Below are positions 1-9,791 of a stretch of 15,266 nt of DNA, in pieces (the first letter of the stretch is position 1; each line of letters opens with the position of its first letter). Location of the stretch: positions 1 to 15,266 of the forward strand of contig JAADEO010000149.1 in the NCBI GenBank assembly GCA_013153415.1. The letters run 5' to 3'. The notes beneath the pieces are model-generated. The model ran no database searches, had not been told where the DNA came from, and was given only the letters and a program-made list of their open reading frames with translations. The translations under genes were made by a program, and so were the position numbers. Origin of the DNA: Deltaproteobacteria bacterium. Its GTDB lineage: Bacteria; Desulfobacterota; Anaeroferrophillalia; Anaeroferrophillales; Tharpellaceae.

Positions 1-407
1 GTCTGGTGGAACTGGCGGGCGAGGACAAGGTTCTCTATCACGCCGCGGCTGTGGTGGCGTCCAATTTTTTTATCGCTCTGGAGGATATGGCGATCAACCT
101 GATGTCGGGTATCGGGGTCGATAATGAAACCGCCCGCCAGATGCTGCTGCCCCTGATTCGTGGCAGTTTCGAAAACCTCGAGCGGGTTTCACCGCTCGAA
201 GCCCTGACCGGGCCGATCGTCCGGGGCGACGACCAGACCGTGGCCGCCCACCTGGAGGCCTTGCGGGAGAAGGCTCCCCGTTACCTGGAGGCGTACCGTC
301 TGCTGGCCGGTCTCAATATCGACCTGGCCCGGCGCCGGGGCGAAATCGATTATGAAGATTTTCCCTCCCTCGGCCTGAAAGTGCCGGTGGTGGAGGAAGA
401 GGTATGA
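1..407 (+). CDS. C-terminal part of a Rossmann-like DUF2520 protein (5' end outside window)
   Basis: The reading frame is already open at the left edge and ends in TGA at 405-407, so only about the last 135 residues are present. The segment starting ELAGEDKVLYHAAAVVASN is typical of the all-helical DUF2520 domain, which follows an N-terminal NAD(P)-binding Rossmann domain resembling ProC or ketopantoate reductase. The Rossmann half would lie upstream of the window, so no nucleotide-binding motif is visible. A GTG at 6 could be read as a start but is almost certainly internal, because it has no ribosome binding site and would remove the family's N-terminal domain. The substrate of the family is not established. 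Its stop codon overlaps the dnaG start as ATGA, so it is translationally coupled to the primase gene. Confidence 0.85.
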   Translation, partial: LVELAGEDKVLYHAAAVVASNFFIALEDMAINLMSGIGVDNETARQMLLPLIRGSFENLERVSPLEALTGPIVRGDDQTVAAHLEALREKAPRYLEAYRLLAGLNIDLARRRGEIDYEDFPSLGLKVPVVEEEV

Positions 408-2224
408 CCTCGTACTCGTTTCCGCCGGAGTTCGTCAGCGATCTCCGGGCCCGGACCAATATCGTCGAAGTGGTCGGCGATTATGTCTCCCTGACCCGGG
501 CCGGGGTCAACTACAAGGGGCTGTGCCCCTTTCATGGGGAAAAAACGCCCTCTTTCATGGTTCATCCCGGCAAGGGGATTTTTCACTGTTTCGGGTGCGG
601 TGTCGGCGGCGACGCGATCACCTTCATTAAAAAGATCGAAAACCTCTCCTACCCGGAAACCCTGCTGCGCCTGGCCCGCCGGGCGGGAATCGATGTAACT
701 CCCTATGAGCGCCGGCAGGGCAGTCTCGAAGCTCAGGCCAAGGCCCGCAGCGAGCGCGAGAACCTGACCCGGGCGGTGGCTGCGGCCCAGGAATTTTTCG
801 TTCAACGCCTGCGGGAAAACCTTAACGGCAAGGTCGGGGCCTACCTGGAGAAGCGCGGCATCAGTCCGGCCCAGGCCGAAAGCTTCGGGCTCGGTTTCGC
901 CCCCGATTCCTGGTCCGGTCTCAAGGACGAGTTGCGGCGGCGGGGTATTCCCGAAGCTCACGCTGTAGCCGCCGGCCTGCTGGTCAGGAAAGAGGAGAGC
1001 GGTCGCACCTATGATCGTTTTCGCGATCGTCTGATGTTTCCGATCCATGATGTTTCCGGAGTCGTGGTCGGTTTCGGCGGTCGGATCCTGGGCGAGGGCG
1101 AACCCAAATACCTCAACAGCCCGGAATCCGCGATTTTCAACAAGCGGCGCCTGCTTTACGATCTTCATCATGCCCGTCCGGCGATTGCCCGTCAGGGTTG
1201 CGCCTTCCTGGTCGAGGGCTACATGGATGCCCTGGCCCTTTACCTGCGGGGTATCGACAACGTGGTCGCCACCCTGGGCACCGCCTTGTCCCCGGAGAAT
1301 GTTCAGGCGGTCAAACGCTATACCGGTCGGGTGGCGGTTTTCTTCGATAACGACCGGGCCGGCCGGGCTGCGGCCTTCCGGGCCCTGCCGCTGTTCATGG
1401 CGGCCGGGATCATGCCCGATATCGTGACCCTGCCGGAGGGAGTCAAGGATCCGGACGAACTGGCGGCCGGGCTCGATGATGCTGGCCTGCGGGAGGCTCT
1501 GGAGCGGCAGACGCCGCTCTTTGATCTTTTCCTGCATCAGCGTGGCGCCGGGCTCGAAAACTACAATGACCGTCTCGCCTTTCTGCGCGAGGTGATCGCC
1601 ATGATCCTGCTGGTGCCGGACCGGGCCCTGCGAGGTCTGGCCCTGCGTACGACCTCTGAAACCCTGCGTCTGGCCGAAGAGATCGTGCTCGATGAATACC
1701 GCCGTTTGCGGAAACGCTCGAACCGTCGTTTCGGAAACGCTGCCGGGCCGGGATCGGCTGCGGAAGCGAAGTCCGCGGACCCGGCGGCTTCCATGTCGCT
1801 CCAGCCGGAAGAGATCATCCTGGCGACGCTGATCGATTACCCGGAACTGGTGCCGGAGGTCGAAAAGGAATTTCTGGTCCGGGCCCGGAACCAGCCCTGT
1901 CTGTCCCTGTTCCGGGAACTGGCCGCGATTGGAAAAGATTGCAGTGATCCCGGTTCCGCCCTGCTCGGCCGCCTGGCGGAACATGACGATAATGAAGCTC
2001 TTTCAGCCCTCTATGCCCGCCTGGTGAACCTCGCGGTCGGGGTCGAAGATCTGGAAACCGCCCGCCGGACCATCAATGATTGTCTTTTCAGTCTGGAAAG
2101 ACGCGACAGCCGGGAGCAGAGCCGGTCTCTGGATCAGGAGCTTTCCCAGTGCCGGGACGAAGAGCGCATGTTCGAGCTTCTAAGGCGTAAAATGGAGCTT
2201 AAAAAGAAGCTGCTGGCTTCGTAG
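404..2224 (+). CDS. dnaG: DNA primase DnaG
   Basis: This 606-residue protein has the usual length and layout of bacterial primase, which lays RNA primers for the lagging strand with DnaB helicase. The N-terminal zinc-ribbon has Cys41, His44, Cys62 and Cys65 (CPFH...CFGC). The core carries the TOPRIM signature LVEGYMDAL (269-277, Glu271 and Asp275) and the metal-binding DND at 315-317, followed by KDPDE around 348-352. Residues from about 465 match the helicase-binding C-terminal domain, joined by an Ala/Ser-rich linker at about 445-465. The ATG at 404 overlaps the preceding stop (ATGA) and has GGAGG at 392-396 with 7-base spacing, which fixes the start. rpoD follows after 42 bases, as in the classical macromolecular synthesis operon, but no rpsU is adjacent upstream. 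Confidence 0.99.
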   Translation: MTSYSFPPEFVSDLRARTNIVEVVGDYVSLTRAGVNYKGLCPFHGEKTPSFMVHPGKGIFHCFGCGVGGDAITFIKKIENLSYPETLLRLARRAGIDVTPYERRQGSLEAQAKARSERENLTRAVAAAQEFFVQRLRENLNGKVGAYLEKRGISPAQAESFGLGFAPDSWSGLKDELRRRGIPEAHAVAAGLLVRKEESGRTYDRFRDRLMFPIHDVSGVVVGFGGRILGEGEPKYLNSPESAIFNKRRLLYDLHHARPAIARQGCAFLVEGYMDALALYLRGIDNVVATLGTALSPENVQAVKRYTGRVAVFFDNDRAGRAAAFRALPLFMAAGIMPDIVTLPEGVKDPDELAAGLDDAGLREALERQTPLFDLFLHQRGAGLENYNDRLAFLREVIAMILLVPDRALRGLALRTTSETLRLAEEIVLDEYRRLRKRSNRRFGNAAGPGSAAEAKSADPAASMSLQPEEIILATLIDYPELVPEVEKEFLVRARNQPCLSLFRELAAIGKDCSDPGSALLGRLAEHDDNEALSALYARLVNLAVGVEDLETARRTINDCLFSLERRDSREQSRSLDQELSQCRDEERMFELLRRKMELKKKLLAS

Positions 2225-2257
2225 AATATTTGCAAAAGAGTAGTCAATTCATATATC

Positions 2258-2263
2258 GAGGTG
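2258..2263 (+). promoter_or_regulatory. Ribosome binding site deciding the rpoD start
   Basis: GAGGTG at 2258-2263 pairs with the 16S rRNA tail, and the GAGG part ends five bases before the ATG at 2267. An in-frame GTG at 2261 lies inside this Shine-Dalgarno sequence and has none of its own, so the ATG is the better start. Confidence 0.75.
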
Positions 2264-2266
2264 AAG

Positions 2267-4230
<1,964 letters not shown>

Positions 4231-4234
<4 letters not shown>

Positions 4235-4887
4235 GCCGACTCGCCTTTCAGGGCCTCGATGTTGGCCCGGTAGTCGCCGGTCCCTTTGAATACCGCCGAA
4301 CCGGCCACGAAGATGTCGGCCCCGGCGGTCTCGGCCGGGCCGATGGTCTCCGGCGTAATGCCGCCGTCGACCTCGATCAGCAACGGTTTCTCCCGGTTGC
4401 GGGCCAGCTCCCGCAGTCGGGAGATCTTTTTTAAAGCCCCGGGAATCATCTTTTGCCCCCCGAAACCGGGATTGACGGTCATCACCAGCACCAGGTCGAT
4501 TTCGTCGATGATATCTTCCAAGGTGCCGGCCGGGGTGGCCGGGTTGAGAGAGATCCCGACCTTGATCTCGTGAGCCCGGATCATCTGGACCAGGCGGTGG
4601 AGATGGACTCCGGCCTCCTGGTGGACGGTGAGAATGTCGGCCCCGGCCGCGGCGAAAGCGTCGATATAGCGCTCCGGCTGGCTGATCATCAGGTGGACGT
4701 CGAACAGCAGCTGGCTGTGGGGCCGCAGGGCCTTGACGACATCGGGCCCGATGGTCAGGTTGGGGACGAAGTGGCCGTCCATGACATCGATGTGGATCAA
4801 ATCGGCCCCGGCCGCATCGACGGCCCGGATCTCCTCGCCCAGACGGGCGAAGTCGGCCGAGAGGATCGAAGGTGCGATCATACGCAT
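4231..4887 (-). CDS. rpe: Ribulose-phosphate 3-epimerase
   Basis: This 218-residue TIM-barrel enzyme interconverts ribulose 5-phosphate and xylulose 5-phosphate in the pentose phosphate pathway. The family motifs appear in order: APSILSADF (5-13), HIDVMDGHFVPN (32-43), DVHLM (63-67), MTVNPGFGGQ (136-145) and EVDGGI (172-177), followed by the phosphate-binding segment ADIFVAGSAVF. The metal ligands expected for the family, His32, Asp34, His65 and Asp174, are all present. The ATG at 4887 has a modest GAGAGA upstream; an ATG two codons later (4881) is also possible. It lies 20 bases downstream of rsmB on the same strand, and cotranscription is likely. It ends tail to tail with rpoD, with the two stop codons overlapping in TTAG. 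Confidence 0.98.
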
Positions 4888-4907
4888 GGTTGTGTCTCTC
4901 TCGTTTT

Positions 4908-6326
4908 TCAGGTTGTTTTTCTCAGGCGGGCGGCGAAAAAACCGTCCATCGTGCTTTCCGGCAGAAAGGCGGTTTCCAGGAAGCCCTCCCGGTTGAGGAG
5001 GCGGCCCGCTTTCTCTTTCTCCAGCTCTGTGCCGGTCTCCAGCCGGAAGTCGTCATTTCTTTCCATAAAACGGCTGAGCACTTCCTGGTTTTCCCTTTGC
5101 CTGGTGGTACAGGTGGCGTAAACCAGGCGCCCGCCTTTCTTCAGGTACCTAGAACAATTTTCCAGGATTTGCAATTGAATTGTCCTGAGCTTGCAGCTCT
5201 CCTCGGGGGATTTGCGCCAACGCAGATCGGCCCGGCGGCGGATGATGCCGAGCCCGGAGCAGGGGGCGTCGATGAGGATGGCGTCGAAGGCGCGGGCGAA
5301 TTCATCCGGCAGGGGTTTGGCCAGGTCGCAGGCTGCGGATGTTATCGCTTCGAGGCCCAGGCGCCGGGCGTTTTCCCCGATCAGCGGCAGGCGCTTGCGG
5401 TCGCGATCCAGGGCGATGATTCGGGCCCGGTCGCCGCTCAGTTCGGCCAGGTGGGTGCTCTTTCCGCCCGGGGCGGCGCAGGCATCGAGTATCAGTTCTC
5501 CCGGTTGCGGGGCCAGTAACTCGCTGATCAGCTGGGCGCCTTCATCCTGGACGCTGAGCAATCCCTCCCGGAACCAGTCGGAAGCCAGCAGCCGGGCCGC
5601 CTGGCTGGTGGAAAAAGCTTGCTCGCCGTAGTTGCCGAGGGTAAAACTGCAGTCGCGGTCGCGCTCCTGCCAGCCCCGGATGAAATCTTCGCGGGAAAGC
5701 CTGATCCGGTTGACCCGGAAACAGGTGCCGGTGAAAAGGTTGGCCCGATGGCAGAGCTGCACCGCTTTTTCGGAGCCGTAATCCTTAAGCCAGCTCTCTA
5801 CCAGCCAGGTCGGCAGCGACCAGCGAATACCGAGGCTGTCGGGCTCGGCGGGGTTCTCAACCGGCAACAGCTTTTCCGCCCCTTCCCGCAGGAATGAGCG
5901 CAGGATACCGTTGACGAAGCCCTCGCTTCCCGGGGCCATTCTCCGGGCCAGGTTGACTGTTTCGGAGACGATGGCGTAGGCGGGCCGGCACTCTTCCTCC
6001 AGTTCGAAAAGCCCGAGGCGCAGGATAATCTTGATCTTCGGCTTGACCTTTCGGGGACGTCGCTGCAGGCGGTCGATGAAATGGTCGAGACGTCGGCGCT
6101 GGCGTACCACCCCGGTACTGAGGCTGGTGAACAGGCTGGCCTGTACCGGGTTGCATCCCTGTTTCAGTTTTCCCAGGAAACGGTCGATCAGCGGCTCGAG
6201 TTCCTGCGGATCATCCTCCCACTCCCGCAGCAGGCGGCAGACCTCAAGGCGGATATCCTGGTCGCTCAGGCGTTCCGAACCGGGACCGGATCTGGCCGTG
6301 CCGGTTTTTCGCTCTCTTTTTACCAT
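4908..6326 (-). CDS. rsmB: 16S rRNA (cytosine-967-C5)-methyltransferase RsmB
   Basis: The 472-residue product methylates C967 of 16S rRNA using S-adenosylmethionine. The N-terminal part (about 25-150) is a NusB-like RNA-binding domain. The C-terminal methyltransferase has the SAM-binding DACAAPGGKSTHLAEL (281-296), LDRD (306-309), the DAPCSG motif with Cys356, and the catalytic ATC motif with Cys406. The two-cysteine arrangement is that of RNA m5C methyltransferases, and the NusB fusion distinguishes RsmB from RsmF. The ATG at 6326 is immediately preceded by GAGG with no spacer, and an in-frame TAG lies 9 bases upstream, so either initiation is inefficient or it depends on coupling to the short upstream frame at 6336-6398. 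rpe follows after 20 bases. Confidence 0.96.
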   Translation of the reverse strand: MVKRERKTGTARSGPGSERLSDQDIRLEVCRLLREWEDDPQELEPLIDRFLGKLKQGCNPVQASLFTSLSTGVVRQRRRLDHFIDRLQRRPRKVKPKIKIILRLGLFELEEECRPAYAIVSETVNLARRMAPGSEGFVNGILRSFLREGAEKLLPVENPAEPDSLGIRWSLPTWLVESWLKDYGSEKAVQLCHRANLFTGTCFRVNRIRLSREDFIRGWQERDRDCSFTLGNYGEQAFSTSQAARLLASDWFREGLLSVQDEGAQLISELLAPQPGELILDACAAPGGKSTHLAELSGDRARIIALDRDRKRLPLIGENARRLGLEAITSAACDLAKPLPDEFARAFDAILIDAPCSGLGIIRRRADLRWRKSPEESCKLRTIQLQILENCSRYLKKGGRLVYATCTTRQRENQEVLSRFMERNDDFRLETGTELEKEKAGRLLNREGFLETAFLPESTMDGFFAARLRKTT

Positions 6327-6335
6327 CCTCTTTTT

Positions 6336-6398
6336 CTAGCACAGGTCCGGAAAAATGGAAACCACCTCTTCCCGCAGGTGATCAATTTCAACTTGCAT
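6336..6398 (-). CDS. Possible 20-codon upstream open reading frame ahead of rsmB
   Basis: A short frame begins with ATG at 6398, encodes MQVEIDHLREEVVSIFPDLC and stops at TAG 6336-6338, nine bases before the rsmB ATG. An AGGG five bases before its ATG could serve as a ribosome binding site. Its stop leads directly into AAAAAGAGG-ATG, an arrangement that would allow translational coupling to rsmB, whose own Shine-Dalgarno is too close to its ATG. Against it, third codon positions are only about half G/C, unlike the neighbouring genes, and I recognise no family. It could be a leader peptide, the remnant of a longer gene, or chance. Confidence 0.2.
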   Translation of the reverse strand: MQVEIDHLREEVVSIFPDLC

Positions 6399-6419
6399 TT
6401 TTACCCTGAACCATTTAAA
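6393..6419 (+). promoter_or_regulatory. Possible sigma70 promoter for the tRNA-Thr gene
   Basis: TTGCAT at 6393-6398 and TTTAAA at 6414-6419 are 15 bases apart, about 50 bases before the tRNA. The spacing is short and the match only fair. The G+C-rich stretch after the -10 would fit a stable-RNA promoter, but the call is weak. It overlaps, antisense, the leader of rsmB. Confidence 0.3.
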
Positions 6420-6468
6420 AACGACCGGCCCGGAACAATCGTAAAACCCGGTTGCTCCGCAAAACCAT

Positions 6469-6544
<76 letters not shown>

Positions 6545-6550
6545 GCCAAT

Positions 6551-6584
6551 AACCCTTAGCGAGTTTTCCGCTAGGGGTTTTTTT
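6551..6584 (+). terminator. Rho-independent terminator of tRNA-Thr
   Basis: An 11-base-pair stem pairs 6551-6561 (AACCCTTAGCG) with 6569-6579 (CGCTAGGGGTT), with one G-U pair, around a 7-base loop. It runs into a T tract at 6578-6584. It separates the tRNA from the ferredoxin-nitroreductase gene. Confidence 0.93.
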
Positions 6585-6601
6585 CTGAATGTGGTTCTTG
6601 A

Positions 6602-6629
6602 GGCCTGCAAAAGAAGTGTTTTTGCGGCC
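6602..6629. promoter_or_regulatory. Inverted repeat / stem-loop upstream of the nitroreductase gene
   Basis: GGCC-T-GCAAAA (6602-6612) is complementary to TTTTGCGGCC (6620-6629), giving a 10-pair stem with one bulged T and a 7-base loop, 38 bases before the start codon. No T tract follows on either strand, so it is not a terminator. It could be a repressor operator or a 5' mRNA hairpin; the sequence does not distinguish these. Confidence 0.4.
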
Positions 6630-6654
6630 CGAAACAAAATTTGAGATGATTGCC

Positions 6655-6660
6655 GGAGGA
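6655..6660 (+). promoter_or_regulatory. Ribosome binding site deciding the nitroreductase start
   Basis: GGAGGA lies 7 bases before the ATG at 6668. A longer frame from TTG at 6650 would translate through this site and has no ribosome binding site, so the ATG is preferred. Confidence 0.85.
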
Positions 6661-6667
6661 GAGAAAA

Positions 6668-7492
6668 ATGGTCGGGATAACGATCGATGAGGCTTTGTGT
6701 AAGCGGGATGGTTTGTGTGTGGCCATCTGTCCCTTGCAGCTGATTTTGCCAGCGGATGATGGCGGGGTCCCGGCCCCGGGTCCGGAATTTTCCCGCTGGT
6801 GCATCCGTTGCGGGCACTGCGTCGCTATCTGCCCGACCGGGGCCTTGCGCCATTTCCGGATGGGGCCGGAGCAATGTCCTGAGATAGACAGCAAAACCGG
6901 TCCGGGCCCGGAAGAGATCGCAGCTTTACTGCGCCGGCGGCGTTCAGTCCGGCGTTTCAAGGCGGCGGTGCCGGAGCGTGGGGTTCTGGAACAGCTGGTC
7001 GGACTCGCAGGTTACGCACCGTCGGGGCACAATCTCAAATCTCTGAAGTGGATGATTTTCACCGGTCGTAAATCTCTGGATCGTTTCGTCGACAGGGCTT
7101 GCGACTGGATGAAGGCGGAGTTGGAAAGGAATCCGACTTCACCCCAGGCGCCGTTATTGAGAAAGGTTACGGCTGCCTGGGCGGCCGGGGACGATCTCAT
7201 TCTGCACCGGGCCCCGGTTCTGATGCTGGTTCACGGTCCCACGAAGACCGGTTCCGAAACCAGCGATGCCGCCCTGGCATTGGCCTATTTCGATCTCGCC
7301 TCTTCAGGGCATGGGCTGGGCTGCTGCTGGGCCGGGTTGCTGGAGATGGCGATCAGGTCCTGGAAACCCCTGCAGGAACTGGTAGCGCTGCCCGAGGGGC
7401 ACAAGCTGCGGGGGGCGATGGTGGCCGGTTATCCGCGTTACGAGTTTCGAAGAATTCCCTGGCGAAGCACTCCGAAGATTGAATGGCGTTAG
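6668..7492 (+). CDS. Ferredoxin-nitroreductase fusion (two iron-sulfur motifs plus FMN-type nitroreductase domain)
   Basis: The 274-residue protein joins an N-terminal bacterial ferredoxin domain to a nitroreductase fold, which binds FMN and transfers electrons to nitro, quinone or other acceptors. The second cluster motif is standard, Cys45-x2-Cys48-x2-Cys51-x3-Cys55-Pro. The first reads Cys11-x2-Asp14-x2-Cys17-x3-Cys21-Pro, with Asp where the second Cys is expected. The nitroreductase part begins at RRSVRRFK (91-98), with PSGHNLKS at 118-125 in the flavin-binding region and a GLGCCWAG segment at 216-223. No signal peptide is seen, so it is probably cytoplasmic and receives electrons through its own ferredoxin domain. 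It stands alone between the tRNA terminator and the convergent cytochrome gene, whose stop is 16 bases away. The substrate cannot be named from sequence. Confidence 0.93.
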   Translation: MVGITIDEALCKRDGLCVAICPLQLILPADDGGVPAPGPEFSRWCIRCGHCVAICPTGALRHFRMGPEQCPEIDSKTGPGPEEIAALLRRRRSVRRFKAAVPERGVLEQLVGLAGYAPSGHNLKSLKWMIFTGRKSLDRFVDRACDWMKAELERNPTSPQAPLLRKVTAAWAAGDDLILHRAPVLMLVHGPTKTGSETSDAALALAYFDLASSGHGLGCCWAGLLEMAIRSWKPLQELVALPEGHKLRGAMVAGYPRYEFRRIPWRSTPKIEWR

Positions 7493-7508
7493 GGAGGATT
7501 TCGACCTC

Positions 7509-9791
7509 TCAGCGTTTCTGGAAGTGCTTGAGTATCTGTAGTCCGGTTGGGTTGGCGGGATCGATGGCGATCAGTTTTCGGGCCAGCTCGACCGCCTCGT
7601 CCGGGTGGTTTTCCCGCAGCTGGAGTCGGGCCAGGGCCTCCAAATATTGGAGGTTGCGGGGAGCGATGGCGACTGCCCGGCCGAGGGCTTTTGTCGCGGC
7701 CCGGTTTTTACCCAGAAAGGCCAGCAGCCGGCCCAGATTGTAATGGACCCGGGCGTTGCCGGGCAGGCCGTCGGCGGCCAGTTGCAGATGTTCGAGAGCT
7801 TCCGGGTAGTGCTTTCTTTCGGCCAGCAGGAGGCCCAGGGAGTAGTGGATATCGTAGAGGCTGCTGTCCAGGGCCAGGGCTTGGCGCAGAATCTCTTCCG
7901 CTTTCCGGGGCTCGTTCCTGCGGCTGTAAAGGATGGCCAGGTTGCGATAGGCTTCATAGAAATGGCGGTCGATGGCGATCGCCTTTTTAAAGGCGGCTGC
8001 GGCTGCATCCGGTTCCTTCCGGTAGAGATGGAGGATGCCGAGATTGGTCCGGCTGTCGGCGAAATCGGCCCGGTACTCGAGGGTCCGGCAAAGTTCCGCC
8101 AATACCTTTCCGTAGTGTTTCTCCCCTTGCGAAGATAGTATGCCGTCCGGCGCCTCGCTGAGGTTGCGGGCCGCCTCGATGCGCACTCCCCTGACGGGGT
8201 CGTTCAGCAGCGGGATGGAGGCTTTGCCTCTCTCTCCGGCCGGGCCCGGCATATAGAGCAGGGCGGTGCGGCGCAGCAGGGCTTCATCGCTTTCCAGGCA
8301 CTGTTGGAACCGGTCTGTTACCTCCTCTCCCCGGTAGCGGCCCAGCAGTTTCAGGGCCGTGGCCCGGACCACTGTCGGATAGAGCCGGTTTTTCACCAGG
8401 GCGAGCAGTTGCCCCCGGGCCTCGGGCCGGGTTTGGCGACCGGCCGCAAGCGTGGTGCCGTAATGGGCGGGATTCTTTTCGCCATACCATTTGCGGGTCA
8501 GGTTGATCGACCACTGCCGGTTCTTGTCCTGGTGGCAGCGCAAACAGGCGTCGGGAGAGTCCAATGCGCGGTTGAGAGCGGGCCGGGGAAGGCGCAGGGA
8601 GTGGTCGGGACGGTAATCGTTGCCCATGTAGGTGCGGCCCGGCATGTGGCAGCCGACGCAGGAGGCCCCGGTGCCGACCGCGAAACTGACGCTGCCGTCG
8701 GCGGCCCGGAGAGGGCGGCCGCTCCTGTCGCCTTTTTGTTTATGGAAATGGTGGGAATAGCGGTTGTAAATATCGGCCTGGTGGCACTGCAGGCAGAGCT
8801 GGTTGCCTTCGCGGTGGAGTTTCAGGGAGTGGATGTCGTGGCAGTCTGAGCAGCGGATGCCGCGGGCGTACATCTTGGATTGCTGAAAAGAGTTGTAGAC
8901 GTAGACCTCGTCCCGGATCTGTCCGTCGGCGTAGTAGAGTGGTTCCTCGAGGAGTCGCGGAGCCAGCGAAGCGAGAAGTTTTCCGTTGGCGAAGTGGAAA
9001 TCCCTCAGGGCCGAGCGCCGCGAGTGGCAGAAGGCGCAGAGTTCCACCTGCTGCTGAGCGCTCATTTTCCCGGTATGGACTACCAGACCGTTGTCGGAAT
9101 CCTGGGGTTGCAAGGTTTCCGCCCAGGCGACGTGCCGGGAGCCGGGTCCGTGGCAGGCTTCGCAGCTGACATTGATCTCCGTGTAACTGGAGTTGTAGAC
9201 ATCCTTTTCGCAATCATAACCCTTCCTGAAATTGGTCGAGTGGCAGTCGGCGCACATGTTGTTCCAGGTTTGTCCCCGGTTGGTCCAGTAATTCCAGTCA
9301 TCGGGGTCGGGGGGATTTTCGGCGTAGAGATGGAACCATCTTTTTTGCTGGCAGTCCCAGGCCAGGGGCAGGCACTGCAGGCGGCCGCCGGAAAAAGGAA
9401 CCAGGTACTGCTGCAGGGGGGTCCAGCCGAAAGTGTGGGTGACCTGGAAATCGGCCATGATCCCGTCGGGTCCCCGGGTATGGACGAAGAATTTGCCGTC
9501 CCGGCGGAAAAAACGCGAGGTGACGCCCCGCAAGGTGAAGGTCGCATTGTCGAAATCGCCGAGTACCGTCTGATCGCTGGCGACGGCCATCGCCAGGTCG
9601 TGGTCCGACTTGGCGAAGAGTTTTTCCTCCCGCTGGTGGCACTTGGCGCAGACTTGGCGGCCGACGAAGGTCGGAGCCTGGAGCTGGGGCCGGGTGGCGG
9701 GTTGCAGCCGGTTGTGCCAGAGATAGAGCGGCAGGGCCAGGGCCAGCAGCAGGGTGGCGACCAGGCCGGCGGTTTCCCAGTGGCGTATCAT
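7509..9791 (-). CDS. Octahaem cytochrome c with HEAT-like and TPR C-terminal domains
   Basis: The 760-residue protein starts with a membrane anchor or uncleaved signal (about 7-26). A periplasmic cytochrome domain follows with eight CxxCH haem sites, at Cys48, 180, 210, 252, 314, 333, 378 and 416. The CEACHGPGSRH segment at 210-220 resembles cytochrome c554-type multihaem proteins. Residues about 455-545 look HEAT-like, and about 580-747 form five TPR units, suggesting docking of partner proteins. The segment GGRLQCLPLAWDC (135-147) belongs to a widespread but functionally undefined family; the two extra Cys (140, 147) might form a disulfide. The ATG overlaps the Rieske stop as ATGA, so the two are co-translated. 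With cytochrome b and Rieske upstream and no cytochrome c1, it is the likely electron acceptor of that complex. That role is inferred. Confidence 0.95.
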   Translation of the reverse strand: MIRHWETAGLVATLLLALALPLYLWHNRLQPATRPQLQAPTFVGRQVCAKCHQREEKLFAKSDHDLAMAVASDQTVLGDFDNATFTLRGVTSRFFRRDGKFFVHTRGPDGIMADFQVTHTFGWTPLQQYLVPFSGGRLQCLPLAWDCQQKRWFHLYAENPPDPDDWNYWTNRGQTWNNMCADCHSTNFRKGYDCEKDVYNSSYTEINVSCEACHGPGSRHVAWAETLQPQDSDNGLVVHTGKMSAQQQVELCAFCHSRRSALRDFHFANGKLLASLAPRLLEEPLYYADGQIRDEVYVYNSFQQSKMYARGIRCSDCHDIHSLKLHREGNQLCLQCHQADIYNRYSHHFHKQKGDRSGRPLRAADGSVSFAVGTGASCVGCHMPGRTYMGNDYRPDHSLRLPRPALNRALDSPDACLRCHQDKNRQWSINLTRKWYGEKNPAHYGTTLAAGRQTRPEARGQLLALVKNRLYPTVVRATALKLLGRYRGEEVTDRFQQCLESDEALLRRTALLYMPGPAGERGKASIPLLNDPVRGVRIEAARNLSEAPDGILSSQGEKHYGKVLAELCRTLEYRADFADSRTNLGILHLYRKEPDAAAAAFKKAIAIDRHFYEAYRNLAILYSRRNEPRKAEEILRQALALDSSLYDIHYSLGLLLAERKHYPEALEHLQLAADGLPGNARVHYNLGRLLAFLGKNRAATKALGRAVAIAPRNLQYLEALARLQLRENHPDEAVELARKLIAIDPANPTGLQILKHFQKR

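Noticed and set aside
350..1984. 544-codon open frame on the minus strand
   Set aside because: It lies antisense to dnaG, which has all its family motifs; the frame is an effect of high G+C codon use and its translation resembles no family.
2230..2257. Promoter-like TTGCAA and TATATC, 16 bases apart, before rpoD
   Set aside because: Its transcript would begin at about the rpoD ribosome binding site, leaving no leader; the A+T richness more likely keeps the binding site open.
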